Source: an uncultured Alphaproteobacteria bacterium (lineage in GTDB: Bacteria > Pseudomonadota > Alphaproteobacteria > CAAGCB01 > CAG-977). From it: 64,000 bases of DNA. Of the stretch, positions 55,519 through 64,000 are shown in pieces. Under the pieces are notes generated by a model, which did no database searches, was not told the origin of the DNA, and was given only the letters and a program-made list of their open reading frames with translations. Location: the NCBI GenBank assembly GCA_944390195.1, contig CALXOZ010000003.1, positions 1 through 64,000 of the forward strand, in the 5' to 3' direction. Positions within the stretch are counted from its first letter, which is position 1. Every line of letters begins with the position of its first letter. The translations under genes were made by a program, and so were the position numbers.

Positions 55519-57078
55519 TTACGAGTCAAGCGAAAAATAAGTCAGAGCATTTTCATAACGTTTTTGATTTAACAATATTTTTTTTGCAATTTCTTCATCC
55601 AAAGGATTGCCTTTGCGGACTTCGGCTGGGCAGAGGGACAAAGTTTTTTGTTTGGTGATATCATCGCCTTCTTTAAAGGGTTGCAAAACCGTTTTCGGCG
55701 GGGGAAGGGTGTCGATGTTTGCCAAAGTTTTCCCTGACGTGCAAATATTCGGATAAATGCCGTATTTTTGAGGAGAATACCCTGAAGGCAGTTGGAAGTA
55801 AGCCCATGTTAAATGTAACCGTCCTTTGTTAGGTAACGGATCATTTGATTGGATGACACCTTTACCGTATGTCGGCGTTCCGATGACAACGGCATGACGG
55901 TATTCTTGTAACACTCCTGCAAAAAACTCTGCACTGGATGCTGTTTTCGCGTCGGTTAAAATGGCGATCGGGTAAACAGGGCGCTCGTCTTTAGGGGTGG
56001 AAATGTATTGTTGTTCCGTTTGCGGGTGGCGTCCTTTCGTTTGAATGATTAAAAGGTCTTGCGGTAAAAAGATATCTGCAGCTAAAACAGCTTCTTTAAG
56101 CAAGCCCCCGACGTTTGATCGCAAATCAATGATCAATCCCGCAGCATTCGATTGTTTTGCCAGATTTAATGTTGATTTTAAACCGGATACGGTTTGAGGT
56201 GTGAAAGCGGATATCTTTATTGTCATTATCTTATCCGTTTCATCAAAGAAATAACTTACCGGAGAAGATGAAACAAGTTTTCGTTTTAATATTCTTTCCT
56301 GTATTTGACCATCTTTGCGTAACATCAAAGTAACTTCGCTTCCTTCTTCACCGCGCAAAAGGTTCAGGATTTGCGTTTGTGAAAGATCCGCTATTGCTTT
56401 ACCGTCGATTTTAATAATCCTGTCTCCAATAGCCAGATCAGATTGAGCAGCTGTCCCGTTTGCCAGCAAGTCCGTTATTTCCAAATATTTACCAACACGC
56501 CTGTAACCGATACCGATACTTGCCGGTTTTTTGAGCGGTTCTAGTTTTTCAGGATCGCAAGCCTCATAACGAGAATAGGGATCCATCGATCCCAATGCCG
56601 CGTTCAGGAAAATGTTCAGAAATTCTTCCGGTTCGGCTGTACGCGCTTTTACGGAAAACGGAAAAGATTCTATAGCGGCGGCCAAGATCAACCTTGTCCA
56701 GTTTTGACAGTCGTCATCAGAAGGAGCGCTGAAGCTTTTTAAAATGCGACCGTCCGCTAAGATTAAAACGCGTTTTCCGTCTTTCATGACGCTGATTTTT
56801 TGATCGATTGTCGACAGGCTTTTTACACTTTCAACCGCGATTTGGCTGGCGGAAATGGGCGTTAACGATTTTCGGGTGATTATATTACAAGCGGCTTGTA
56901 ATGTTTCTTGTATTCTTTCCGCCGGCCATTGAGGATAATCCAATACTGTTTTCCACCATCCGGGGGCTGTATCGTTTTGAGGCGCAACATTTTCTTTTGC
57001 CGGTAACTGTTCTTGGGCTATGGCAAGCGGACACATCAATAAATAATGAAAAAAAAGGTAATATAAAAGATAACGCAT
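55519..57078 (-). CDS. C-terminal processing peptidase (S41 family)
   Basis: CtpA-type proteases cleave proteins in the periplasm. The 519 residues begin with a signal peptide (MRYLLYYLFFHYLLMCPLAIA, cleavage about residue 21), have a PDZ domain (IGIGYRRVGKYLEITDLLANG, then DRIIKIDGKAIADLS) and a catalytic domain with the nucleophile Ser in KTASSAEFFAG and the general-base Lys in GTPTYGKGVIQ. It is downstream of rnr; the start is one base after the rnr stop. Confidence 0.9.
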   Translation of the reverse strand: MRYLLYYLFFHYLLMCPLAIAQEQLPAKENVAPQNDTAPGWWKTVLDYPQWPAERIQETLQAACNIITRKSLTPISASQIAVESVKSLSTIDQKISVMKDGKRVLILADGRILKSFSAPSDDDCQNWTRLILAAAIESFPFSVKARTAEPEEFLNIFLNAALGSMDPYSRYEACDPEKLEPLKKPASIGIGYRRVGKYLEITDLLANGTAAQSDLAIGDRIIKIDGKAIADLSQTQILNLLRGEEGSEVTLMLRKDGQIQERILKRKLVSSSPVSYFFDETDKIMTIKISAFTPQTVSGLKSTLNLAKQSNAAGLIIDLRSNVGGLLKEAVLAADIFLPQDLLIIQTKGRHPQTEQQYISTPKDERPVYPIAILTDAKTASSAEFFAGVLQEYRHAVVIGTPTYGKGVIQSNDPLPNKGRLHLTWAYFQLPSGYSPQKYGIYPNICTSGKTLANIDTLPPPKTVLQPFKEGDDITKQKTLSLCPAEVRKGNPLDEEIAKKILLNQKRYENALTYFSLDS

Positions 57079-57079
57079 C

Positions 57080-59317
57080 TTATTTCCTTTTTGATTTGTG
57101 TTTGTTATTTTTTTTCTTGTCTTTTTTATAGGACTTATGAGGCTTGGAGCGTTTTGCACCGCTTGTTGTCAAAACATGAAACAATAAACCGCCGGTTACG
57201 GGGGAAGCTTCGACAAGCGTCATCAAAACATGTTCTCCAAGTTCAAAAGTGTTAGTGCCGGAAGCTCCTGACAAACAATGACGGTCTTCGTCATAAATGT
57301 AATAATCTCCGGGCAACGAAGAAATGGGGATTAAACCGTCCGCCCCTATGTCATCAACGGTTACGAACAATCCGAAGCGGTTGACACCATTGATTGTTCC
57401 GCCGAACCGTTCTCCGATCCTATCTTTCAAATAGGCTGACAAGTAACGTTCTTCCGCATCGCGTTCCGCGGCCGCCGCCCGACGTTCCGTCGCTGAAATA
57501 TGATCACCTGTTTCTTCCATGTTCACAACCGGTTCGCCGTTTTCACCGATCAAACCGTCATCACCTAATCTTAAAGCCGATATCAAACCGCGATGAACGA
57601 TTAAATCCGCGTACCGTCTGATCGGAGACGTAAAATGGGCGTAACGGTCTAAAGCCAGCCCGAAATGTCCCAAATTTTCAGGACTGTAACGGGCTTGGCT
57701 TTGAGACCTTAAAATAAGCTCGTTAATCATGCCCGATCGGGGGGTGTTTTTTACTTTATTGAGGATTGTGTTGAAATCATGACAGCTTAATTTCCCTTTT
57801 TTAGCCGTCTTGATACCGATCGTCGGCAGGAAATTCTGTAAAGCAACGACTTTTTCCGCGCTAGGAGGTTCATGAACGCGATACATGACGGGAATGTCAT
57901 GCTGTTCCAATGTTTGTGCCGCGGCAACGTTGGCTAAAATCATAAATTCTTCAATCATACGGTGACTGTCCAAACGTTCCCGTGGTGTGATATCTGTAAT
58001 TCTCCCTTGCGAATCAAGGTGTATCTCTCGTTCGACAACATCCAGTTCAAGAGCGCCGCGTTTTTCTCTTGCTTGCGCTAAAACCCGAAAGGCGGAATAC
58101 ATATCTGATAAATGTGTGCGTAATAAAGCGTTTATTTCATAGCTTTCATTATCAAAGACTTTTTGTACTTCGTGATAATTCAAACGGGCGGCGGAACGAA
58201 TAACAGCTCGCACAAATTTGTGATGAAGCAAACGACCGTTCCGATCAATCCATAAATGAGCGCAAAGGCAAGGGCGATCTTGTCCCGGGATCAAAGAGCA
58301 TAAATCGGAAGACAACTTTTCCGGCAACATAGGAATGCAACGATCCGGAAAATATACGGAGTTTCCACGTTCGCGCGCACAATCGTCCAAAGCGGTGTGG
58401 GGACGGACGAAATACGCGACATCTGCAATGGCGACAAGGATATGCCATCCGTCTTTATTTTTTTTATCCGTGTCGGGCTCCGCGTAAACGGCATCATCAA
58501 AATCGCGCGCATCTTCGCCGTCAATGGTCACAAAGGGGATATCCCGTAAATCGCTTCGTTTTTTTATATCGGGCAATTTTGATTTTTCCGCCTGTTTTAA
58601 AGCGGCTTGAGAAAATTCCGTTGGAATGCCGTGTAAATGTAAAGCAATCAAGCTGGCGGATTTCGGATCTTGTTGTTTCCCTATAATTTGAACGACTTTT
58701 GCATATCGTACGGATTGCCCGAAAATATTATTGGATACTTCTGCGATTACAACATCGCCGTTCTTTGCATTATTAACAAAATCTTGTGGAACCGGATAGC
58801 TTTGATGCAAACGTTTATCCACCGATACGATCCGACCGTTTTTCCCCGTACCTGTTTCAAAGACTCCGACAATGCGGTCGGGTTTTTCAGACAGACGTCT
58901 AAGCACGCTTGCATGGAAAAAATTTTTACCTTTTGCTTTCAACTTTAAAACGACCAGATCCCCTTGAGTCGGAGCCGGACGTAAACGTCCGGCATCAGTA
59001 ATTAAAATCTGAGGCTTGGGGACGTTTTTTTCCCATTCCAAAGGTCTTGCAATTAAATTTCCTTCAGAGTCTTCTCCTGTTATTTCACAGGGACAGAATT
59101 CAAGTCGGCGGGAACCCGACTTGTTTTTTTTACTGACAAGATCTTCAGTCCGTCTGTCGTAATGAAGCTCTTTGAGCATATGTTTTAATTTTATCTTGTC
59201 GTCCCCTTTAATATGAAAGGCTCTTGCAATTTCACGTTTTCCGGCTTTTCCGCCGTTTTCGTTAAGAAAAGCGATAAGATCGTCCATGTTTGGAAAAGGG
59301 GCTTTATTTTTGCTCAT
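57080..59317 (-). CDS. rnr: Ribonuclease R
   Basis: RNase R is a 3'-5' exoribonuclease that degrades structured RNA. The 745 residues carry an N-terminal winged-helix/cold-shock region, the RNB domain with DGEDARDFDDAVYA holding the metal-binding Asp cluster and HFTSPIRRYADLIVHR, an S1 domain (ISSLPGDYYIYDEDRH region) and a basic Lys-rich tail (KSYKKDKKKNNKHK). Its start overlaps topA by four bases. Confidence 0.95.
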   Translation of the reverse strand: MSKNKAPFPNMDDLIAFLNENGGKAGKREIARAFHIKGDDKIKLKHMLKELHYDRRTEDLVSKKNKSGSRRLEFCPCEITGEDSEGNLIARPLEWEKNVPKPQILITDAGRLRPAPTQGDLVVLKLKAKGKNFFHASVLRRLSEKPDRIVGVFETGTGKNGRIVSVDKRLHQSYPVPQDFVNNAKNGDVVIAEVSNNIFGQSVRYAKVVQIIGKQQDPKSASLIALHLHGIPTEFSQAALKQAEKSKLPDIKKRSDLRDIPFVTIDGEDARDFDDAVYAEPDTDKKNKDGWHILVAIADVAYFVRPHTALDDCARERGNSVYFPDRCIPMLPEKLSSDLCSLIPGQDRPCLCAHLWIDRNGRLLHHKFVRAVIRSAARLNYHEVQKVFDNESYEINALLRTHLSDMYSAFRVLAQAREKRGALELDVVEREIHLDSQGRITDITPRERLDSHRMIEEFMILANVAAAQTLEQHDIPVMYRVHEPPSAEKVVALQNFLPTIGIKTAKKGKLSCHDFNTILNKVKNTPRSGMINELILRSQSQARYSPENLGHFGLALDRYAHFTSPIRRYADLIVHRGLISALRLGDDGLIGENGEPVVNMEETGDHISATERRAAAAERDAEERYLSAYLKDRIGERFGGTINGVNRFGLFVTVDDIGADGLIPISSLPGDYYIYDEDRHCLSGASGTNTFELGEHVLMTLVEASPVTGGLLFHVLTTSGAKRSKPHKSYKKDKKKNNKHKSKRK

Positions 59318-61896
59318 TCTTGATCGACCTTTTTGGTTTTTTTTCTGACTGTTTTTGTTTTTCCGGTCGTTTTTGTCTTTTTATCAGCTTTTGCCGCCAA
59401 TAAATCGATAGCTTCCTGTAAAGTCGGTAAACGGTTTTCATCGCGGATGGCTTTAGGAATAGAGACAATGACGCTACCGTGTTTAATATACGGACCGAAA
59501 CGTCCTGAACTGGCTACGACTGGTTTTCCGTCCGAAGGATGTATACCGATTTCCTGAGGCGGATCTTTTTCTTTGACGTTTGCGAGAAGTTCCAAAGCCC
59601 GGGGCAGGGTGATGGTTAAGATGTTATCAGTCGCTGTTAAGGATTTATAAGCGGAGCCCAGTTTTAAATAAGGACCGAAGCGCCCGATACCGGCTTGGAT
59701 CTCTTGACCGGTTTGAGGGTGGATCCCGATGACGCGAGGCAGTGAAAGCAAAGCCAATCCTTGTTCCAAAGTAATATCGAACGGATTCATGTTGCGCGGT
59801 AATGATGTCCGTCTTGCGGTGGCGGATTTTTCTTTTTTTGCGCCTTTTTTAGACTGAGAAGTCTCTTTGCCTTCTTGCACATACCAACCGTAAGGACCTT
59901 TGCGCAGGACAACCGTTTCACCGTTTTCCGGATTGATGCCCAGTTCTTTTGATTCAGGTTCTTCTTCGGTGTTTTCTTCCGTGATCTGTCCGCCGAAAGG
60001 ACGCGTGTAATGGCAGTCCGGATAATTTGAACAACCGATAAAGGCTCCGAATTTTCCGATTTTCAAGCTTAAACGTCCGCCTTTTGTCGTACCGCATTCA
60101 GGGCAGATCCTGTCTTCGGGAGTGGCGAACAAATGATCGGACAGACTTTCCTCCAGCCGGTTGAGAATATCGGTTATGGTCAAAGGTTCCACCGTTTTGA
60201 CTGTGGCATCGAAATTTGTCCAAAAACGGCGTAGCAATTCTTTCCAATTCAATTTGTCCGCGGAAATGTCGTCCAAAGAATTTTCCAAATCAGCCGTAAA
60301 ATCGTATTGGACGTACTTGTTAAAGAAATTTTCCATAAAAGCGGTTACAATACGTCCGCGGTCTTCGGGAATGAAACGTCTTTTTTCCAATCGGACGTAT
60401 TTTCTGTCCTGTAAAACCGACAAGATGGAAGCATAAGTCGAAGGACGTCCAATTCCCAATTCTTCAAGCTTTTTAACAAGGCTGGCTTCGGAATAGCGCG
60501 GTGGAGGTTGTGTAAAATGTTGTTCCGGACAGATGCCTTGCTTTTCCAGATTTTCTCCAGTTTCCATTGCCGGCAGGATTGAGCCTTTTTCTTCGTCTGC
60601 GTCATCAATGTCTTCATGATAAACTTTTAAAAAGCCGTCAAACGAGATCGTTTGCCCTGTTGCGCGCAGAACGATCAAACCGTCTTGAGCCGGACAATCG
60701 ACAGCGACTTTATCAATTTGAGCGTTTTGCATTTGTGAAGCTAAAGCTCTTTTATAAATCAGTTCGTATAGAGCTTTCATATCCTTGTCCAAATAGGCAG
60801 ACATTTGATCGGGATGGCGTTGTAATGAAGTCGGTCTGATGGCTTCGTGTGCTTCCTGAGCGTTTTTAACGTTGTTTTTATAGTAACGCGGTTTTTCAGG
60901 AAGATAATCTTTTCCAAAATCTTTCAGAATCACTTCTCGAGCCTCTTCGACGGCTTCCTGAGCCATTTGAATACCGTCCGTTCTCATGTATGTGATCAAA
61001 CCGACGGTTTCTCCACCGACATCCACCCCTTCGTAAAGCTGTTGGGCAAGCTGCATTGTCTTCTTGGCGGAAAAAAACAATTTCCGTGCCGCCTCCTGTT
61101 GTAAAGTCGATGTCGTAAACGGCGGGGCGGGAGAACGTTTTACGGTTTTGCGTTCAATCGTTCCAACGCTGAAAGAGGCGTTTTCAATTTTCTTTTGCGC
61201 TTCTTTGGCTTGGCTTTCGGACGTCAACGTGAACTTTTCGATTTTTTTCCCGTCTAAAACGGATAAATGCGCTGAAAACAAAGTATGGCGCAACGTCATG
61301 AAATCAACATCAATCGTCCAGTATTCTTGAGCTTTAAATGACTCTATTTCGTTTTCACGTTCGCAAACCAGACGTAACGCAACCGATTGAACGCGTCCTG
61401 CCGACCGGCTGCCCGGAAGCTTGCGCCATAAAACGGGGGATATCGTAAAACCAACCAAATAATCCAATGCGCGACGTGCCAGATACGCGTCAACCAAAGG
61501 CATATCAATCTCACGCGGATTCTTCATCGCGTTTGATACGGCGGTTTTGGTTATTTCATTGAAAACAACACGTTTTAACGTCTTATTTTTCAGCTTTCCG
61601 CGCTGATTCAGTTCTTGTACGACGTGCCAAGCAATAGCTTCCCCCTCTCTATCAGGGTCGGTTGCCAAATATACGGTATCCGCTTTCGCCACAGCCGAGG
61701 CAATGGCTTTAATGTGTTTTTCATCTTTGGGTTCGATAGCCCAATCCATTGTAAAATCTTCATCCGGACGAACCGAACCGTTTTTCGCCGGTAAATCGCG
61801 AATATGACCGAAGCTGGCAATAACTTCATATCCTGTTCCTAAATATTTATTTATTGTTTTTGCTTTTGCGGGTGATTCGACAATAACAACATCCAT
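59314..61896 (-). CDS. topA: DNA topoisomerase I
   Basis: TopA relaxes negative supercoils. The 860 residues begin MDVVIVESPAKAKTINKYLG with the TOPRIM fold, continue with DPDREGEAIAWHV, the active-site Tyr segment GLITYMRTDG, and end with a zinc-type CPECGTTKGGRLSL / CSNYPDC pair and lysine-rich repeats. Length is normal for alphaproteobacteria. Overlaps the end of rnr and follows dprA by 12 bases. Confidence 0.97.
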   Translation of the reverse strand: MDVVIVESPAKAKTINKYLGTGYEVIASFGHIRDLPAKNGSVRPDEDFTMDWAIEPKDEKHIKAIASAVAKADTVYLATDPDREGEAIAWHVVQELNQRGKLKNKTLKRVVFNEITKTAVSNAMKNPREIDMPLVDAYLARRALDYLVGFTISPVLWRKLPGSRSAGRVQSVALRLVCERENEIESFKAQEYWTIDVDFMTLRHTLFSAHLSVLDGKKIEKFTLTSESQAKEAQKKIENASFSVGTIERKTVKRSPAPPFTTSTLQQEAARKLFFSAKKTMQLAQQLYEGVDVGGETVGLITYMRTDGIQMAQEAVEEAREVILKDFGKDYLPEKPRYYKNNVKNAQEAHEAIRPTSLQRHPDQMSAYLDKDMKALYELIYKRALASQMQNAQIDKVAVDCPAQDGLIVLRATGQTISFDGFLKVYHEDIDDADEEKGSILPAMETGENLEKQGICPEQHFTQPPPRYSEASLVKKLEELGIGRPSTYASILSVLQDRKYVRLEKRRFIPEDRGRIVTAFMENFFNKYVQYDFTADLENSLDDISADKLNWKELLRRFWTNFDATVKTVEPLTITDILNRLEESLSDHLFATPEDRICPECGTTKGGRLSLKIGKFGAFIGCSNYPDCHYTRPFGGQITEENTEEEPESKELGINPENGETVVLRKGPYGWYVQEGKETSQSKKGAKKEKSATARRTSLPRNMNPFDITLEQGLALLSLPRVIGIHPQTGQEIQAGIGRFGPYLKLGSAYKSLTATDNILTITLPRALELLANVKEKDPPQEIGIHPSDGKPVVASSGRFGPYIKHGSVIVSIPKAIRDENRLPTLQEAIDLLAAKADKKTKTTGKTKTVRKKTKKVDQE

Positions 61897-61908
61897 TACC
61901 GTTTGCCT

Positions 61909-63033
61909 TTATAAAGAAGTGATATGAATAATTTTATTTCCGGGAAGACGTTTGATTTGTCCTCCGAGTTCCAATTCCACTAATAAAGCGGAAATTACGT
62001 TGGCTGGCAAGCCTGTTTCTCTGATTAAAAGGTCGATTTCGACAGCAGACCCGTCCAATAAGGATAAAATATCGTTCCTGTCCTGATCACTCGGTTCGAC
62101 ATAAGCCGAAACATCCGGAGTTTCCAAATCTTTTTCAAAGACGGTTTCTTTGAATGAAAAGGGCAGTGATGAAGTGATGTGATCAATGACGTCTTGAGCC
62201 GATTCGACTAAAGGGGCGCCGTTTTTAATCAAATGGTTCACACCGCTTGCACGGGGATCCAACGGAGAGGAAGGAACGGCAAAAACATCTTTTCCCTGTT
62301 CCAAAGCTTTGTTGGCGGTGATCAAAGATCCGGATCGCAAAGCGGCTTCGATGACAACCAAGGCAATTGCCATACCGGAAATAATTCTGTTTCTTTGCGG
62401 AAAATTTGACGGTTGAGGCTTTGTTCCCAGCGCGTATTCCGATATTAAAGCGCCTTTTTCGCGAATGCTGTTGTAGATTCTGCGGTTTTGTTCCGGATAT
62501 ACCACATCTACGCCCGTGCCCAAAACAGCTGTCGTCGAAGCGTTTTCATCTGCCAAATATAAAGCGCCGTCATGTGCGGCTCCATCAATGCCCAAAGCCA
62601 TTCCGGAAACAATACTGTAGCCGGCTTTCACCAAGTCTGCCGCCATGCGTCTGGCAATATTTTTGCCATTAATTGAAGCGTTGCGCGTCCCGACAATAGC
62701 AATATGAGGCTTTTTTAATAAAGCTTTGTTTCCCATTACCGATAAAACAGGCGGGGCGTCCGCAATGCCGGATAACAATTCCGGATAATCCGTGTCATCT
62801 AAAAAAATAAATTCCGCCCCGATTCTTTCAGCTTTCTCGAATTCTTTTTCAGCTTCGGATCTACTACATATCTTCAACGGTTTTTTCATACCGCCTTTTC
62901 GCGCTTTTTCCGGTAAGGCGTCCAACGCCTCACGAGCCGTTTTGAAATGCTTTAATAAAATTCTAAAGGTAACCGCTCCGACGTTTTCAGATCGGAAAAG
63001 CCTTAAACGGTTGATTTTTTCTTCTTGATTCAA
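61909..63033 (-). CDS. dprA: DNA-processing protein DprA
   Basis: DprA loads RecA onto incoming single-stranded DNA in transformation. The 374 residues hold a Rossmann-type core with AIVGTRNASINGKNIARRMA, GYSIVSGMALGIDGAAHDGAL and PSNFPQRNRIISGMA, plus a C-terminal winged-helix (ILSLLDGSAVEIDLLIRETG). It is complete, so competence or its remnants may be present. It lies between plsY and topA, a common place in alphaproteobacteria. Confidence 0.95.
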   Translation of the reverse strand: MNQEEKINRLRLFRSENVGAVTFRILLKHFKTAREALDALPEKARKGGMKKPLKICSRSEAEKEFEKAERIGAEFIFLDDTDYPELLSGIADAPPVLSVMGNKALLKKPHIAIVGTRNASINGKNIARRMAADLVKAGYSIVSGMALGIDGAAHDGALYLADENASTTAVLGTGVDVVYPEQNRRIYNSIREKGALISEYALGTKPQPSNFPQRNRIISGMAIALVVIEAALRSGSLITANKALEQGKDVFAVPSSPLDPRASGVNHLIKNGAPLVESAQDVIDHITSSLPFSFKETVFEKDLETPDVSAYVEPSDQDRNDILSLLDGSAVEIDLLIRETGLPANVISALLVELELGGQIKRLPGNKIIHITSL

Positions 63034-63036
63034 GAG

Positions 63037-63663
63037 TTAACTCGCTTGTTTTTTTAATTTTATCTTACTTTCCTCGCCATGGATTAAACGGATGATGTTC
63101 GTCCGATGGCGGATAACGGACAAAACAGCCAGAAAACCGTAAAAATAAATATATTCGGGTGTGGCAAAATAATAAGCGTAAAAAGGCGCCAACAACAAAG
63201 CTGTAATGGCTGATAAGGAAGAATATCTGAAAAGGATTGCGACGACCAACCATGTAATACAGCATGATAAACCGACTTGCCAACATGTCGCCAAAAGCAT
63301 TCCCAGTGTTGAGGCAACACCTTTACCTCCTTTGAATTTCAACCATACAGGATAATTATGACCTAAAACACCGGCTGTTCCGGCTATCAAAGCGGCTGTA
63401 CGCGCTATGTTTTCATCAGGTATGCAAAAATAAGCAATACAAGCTGCCGCCGCCGCTTTACCAGAATCGCATAAAAGTGTTAAAAGGGCCAAATCTTTGC
63501 GTCCCGTGCGTAATACATTTGTCGCCCCTATGTTTCCGGATCCGATTTTCCGGATGTCGCCCAAACCGGCTAAACGAGTAAAAACGATCCCAAAAGGGAT
63601 TGATCCTAAAAAATAGCCTAGCAGGCCGGATAAAACAAAAAGAGTTGTAGCGCTCATAGTCAT
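63037..63663 (-). CDS. plsY: Acyl-phosphate glycerol-3-phosphate acyltransferase
   Basis: PlsY starts phospholipid synthesis by acylating glycerol-3-phosphate from acyl-phosphate at the inner membrane. The 208 residues have about five membrane segments and the motifs GSIPFGIVFTRLAGLGD, GSGNIGATNVLR and GHNYPVWLKFKGGKGVA. The start overlaps dusA by four bases; an ATG two codons on is possible. Confidence 0.96.
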   Translation of the reverse strand: MTMSATTLFVLSGLLGYFLGSIPFGIVFTRLAGLGDIRKIGSGNIGATNVLRTGRKDLALLTLLCDSGKAAAAACIAYFCIPDENIARTAALIAGTAGVLGHNYPVWLKFKGGKGVASTLGMLLATCWQVGLSCCITWLVVAILFRYSSLSAITALLLAPFYAYYFATPEYIYFYGFLAVLSVIRHRTNIIRLIHGEESKIKLKKQAS

Positions 63664-64000
63664 AATCCTCGATCAGTATATTCGAAAGAGGATATAACTT
63701 TATTTAGAGTTTCTGCAACACTTTTAAAGTTGAAGTTTTCCGAAAACATCGTTTGCGTCAATGTCCTGCGCCATTCTTTGGCGTTATTACAGCCTTTGAA
63801 CAGGTTCAACCAATGGCGCATGATAAGATGGGGACGAACGCCTTGCCGGATATTTTTGTCCAAGTATTCCAACATCAGGTTTATTATCTCCTGTCTGGAG
63901 ACAATCTTTGTATTTTGGCAAAATATCTTTGTGTCCGCTTGTGCCAGTAAATAGGGGGAGGCATAAACGGAACGCCCCATCATGACGCCGTCAACATATT
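63660..64000 (-). CDS. dusA: tRNA-dihydrouridine synthase A, C-terminal part (partial)
   Basis: DusA reduces uridines in the tRNA D-loop with FMN. Only the C-terminal 113 residues are present; the frame continues past the window edge as VDGVMMGRSVYASPYLLAQAD, the conserved FMN-phosphate region, and includes RHWLNLFKGCNNAKEWRRTL, a DusA feature. The gene is first in the plsY-dprA-topA-rnr series within view and overlaps plsY. Confidence 0.85.
   Translation of the reverse strand, partial: YVDGVMMGRSVYASPYLLAQADTKIFCQNTKIVSRQEIINLMLEYLDKNIRQGVRPHLIMRHWLNLFKGCNNAKEWRRTLTQTMFSENFNFKSVAETLNKVISSFEYTDRGL

Overview
The window looks like a chromosomal segment of an AT-rich alphaproteobacterium. The evidence is the gene order tuf-S10-spc-secY-adk-rpsM-rpsK-rpoA-rplQ with no rpmJ, an outer-membrane gene set (lpxC, an RND efflux pump, an EptA-type lipid A modifier), an FtsZ tail ending in DIPSFLRQR, a MurE domain with the DNPR signature of meso-diaminopimelate enzymes, and a class A RNase P RNA. 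I infer an animal gut or other host-associated niche only weakly, from a small cassette that resembles clostridial genes. No tRNA, rRNA or CRISPR array was recognised.

Layout. 1-14.5 kb (+): the end of tuf, then the S10 and spc operons, secY, adk, a noncoding gap with a promoter and structured leader, and the alpha operon ending in a strong terminator. 14.5-18.3 kb (+): an accessory block with an EptA-like phosphoethanolamine transferase, a chloramphenicol-acetyltransferase-like protein, a probable gene remnant and a small lipoprotein. 18.3-20.6 kb (-): trxB and a flavodoxin/ferredoxin plus flavin reductase pair. 20.8-22.9 kb (+): a META-domain lipoprotein and ettA. 23.1-41.9 kb (-): lpxC and the dcw cluster, transcribed mraZ-rsmH-ftsL-ftsI-murEF-mraY-ftsW-murG-murC-murB-ddl-ftsQ-ftsA-ftsZ. 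murE and murF are one gene and murD is absent. Four TGGG-type boxes at exact 10-bp steps overlap the mraZ promoter. 42.2-44.2 kb (-): rnpB with its promoter, a Cof-type phosphatase and an AmpD-type amidase. 44.3-46.7 kb (+): a prolyl-tRNA editing protein, a TRL lipoprotein, a promoter-terminator unit and a lone phage-type terminase large subunit. 46.7-53.3 kb (-): a tripartite RND efflux system and rlmJ. 53.4-55.2 kb: a DUF262/HNH-like protein preceded by an unidentified structured RNA, and a small divergent gene. 55.3-64 kb (-): rpmG, then a tight operon dusA-plsY-dprA-topA-rnr-ctpA.

The window therefore combines translation machinery, the cell-division and peptidoglycan locus, and envelope stress functions (EptA, efflux, LpxC). 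The most interesting unexplained signal is the 300-base structured region at 54.49-54.80 kb. Read on the minus strand it has segments that pair 1-2, 2-3 and 3-4, with the 3-4 pairing forming a terminator just before the DUF262 start codon: the logic of a transcription attenuator or riboswitch. I recognise no known family in it. Other points of interest are the orphan terminase, a possible small-terminase relative 8 kb away, a promoter followed at once by a terminator at 45.3 kb, and the MraZ box array.
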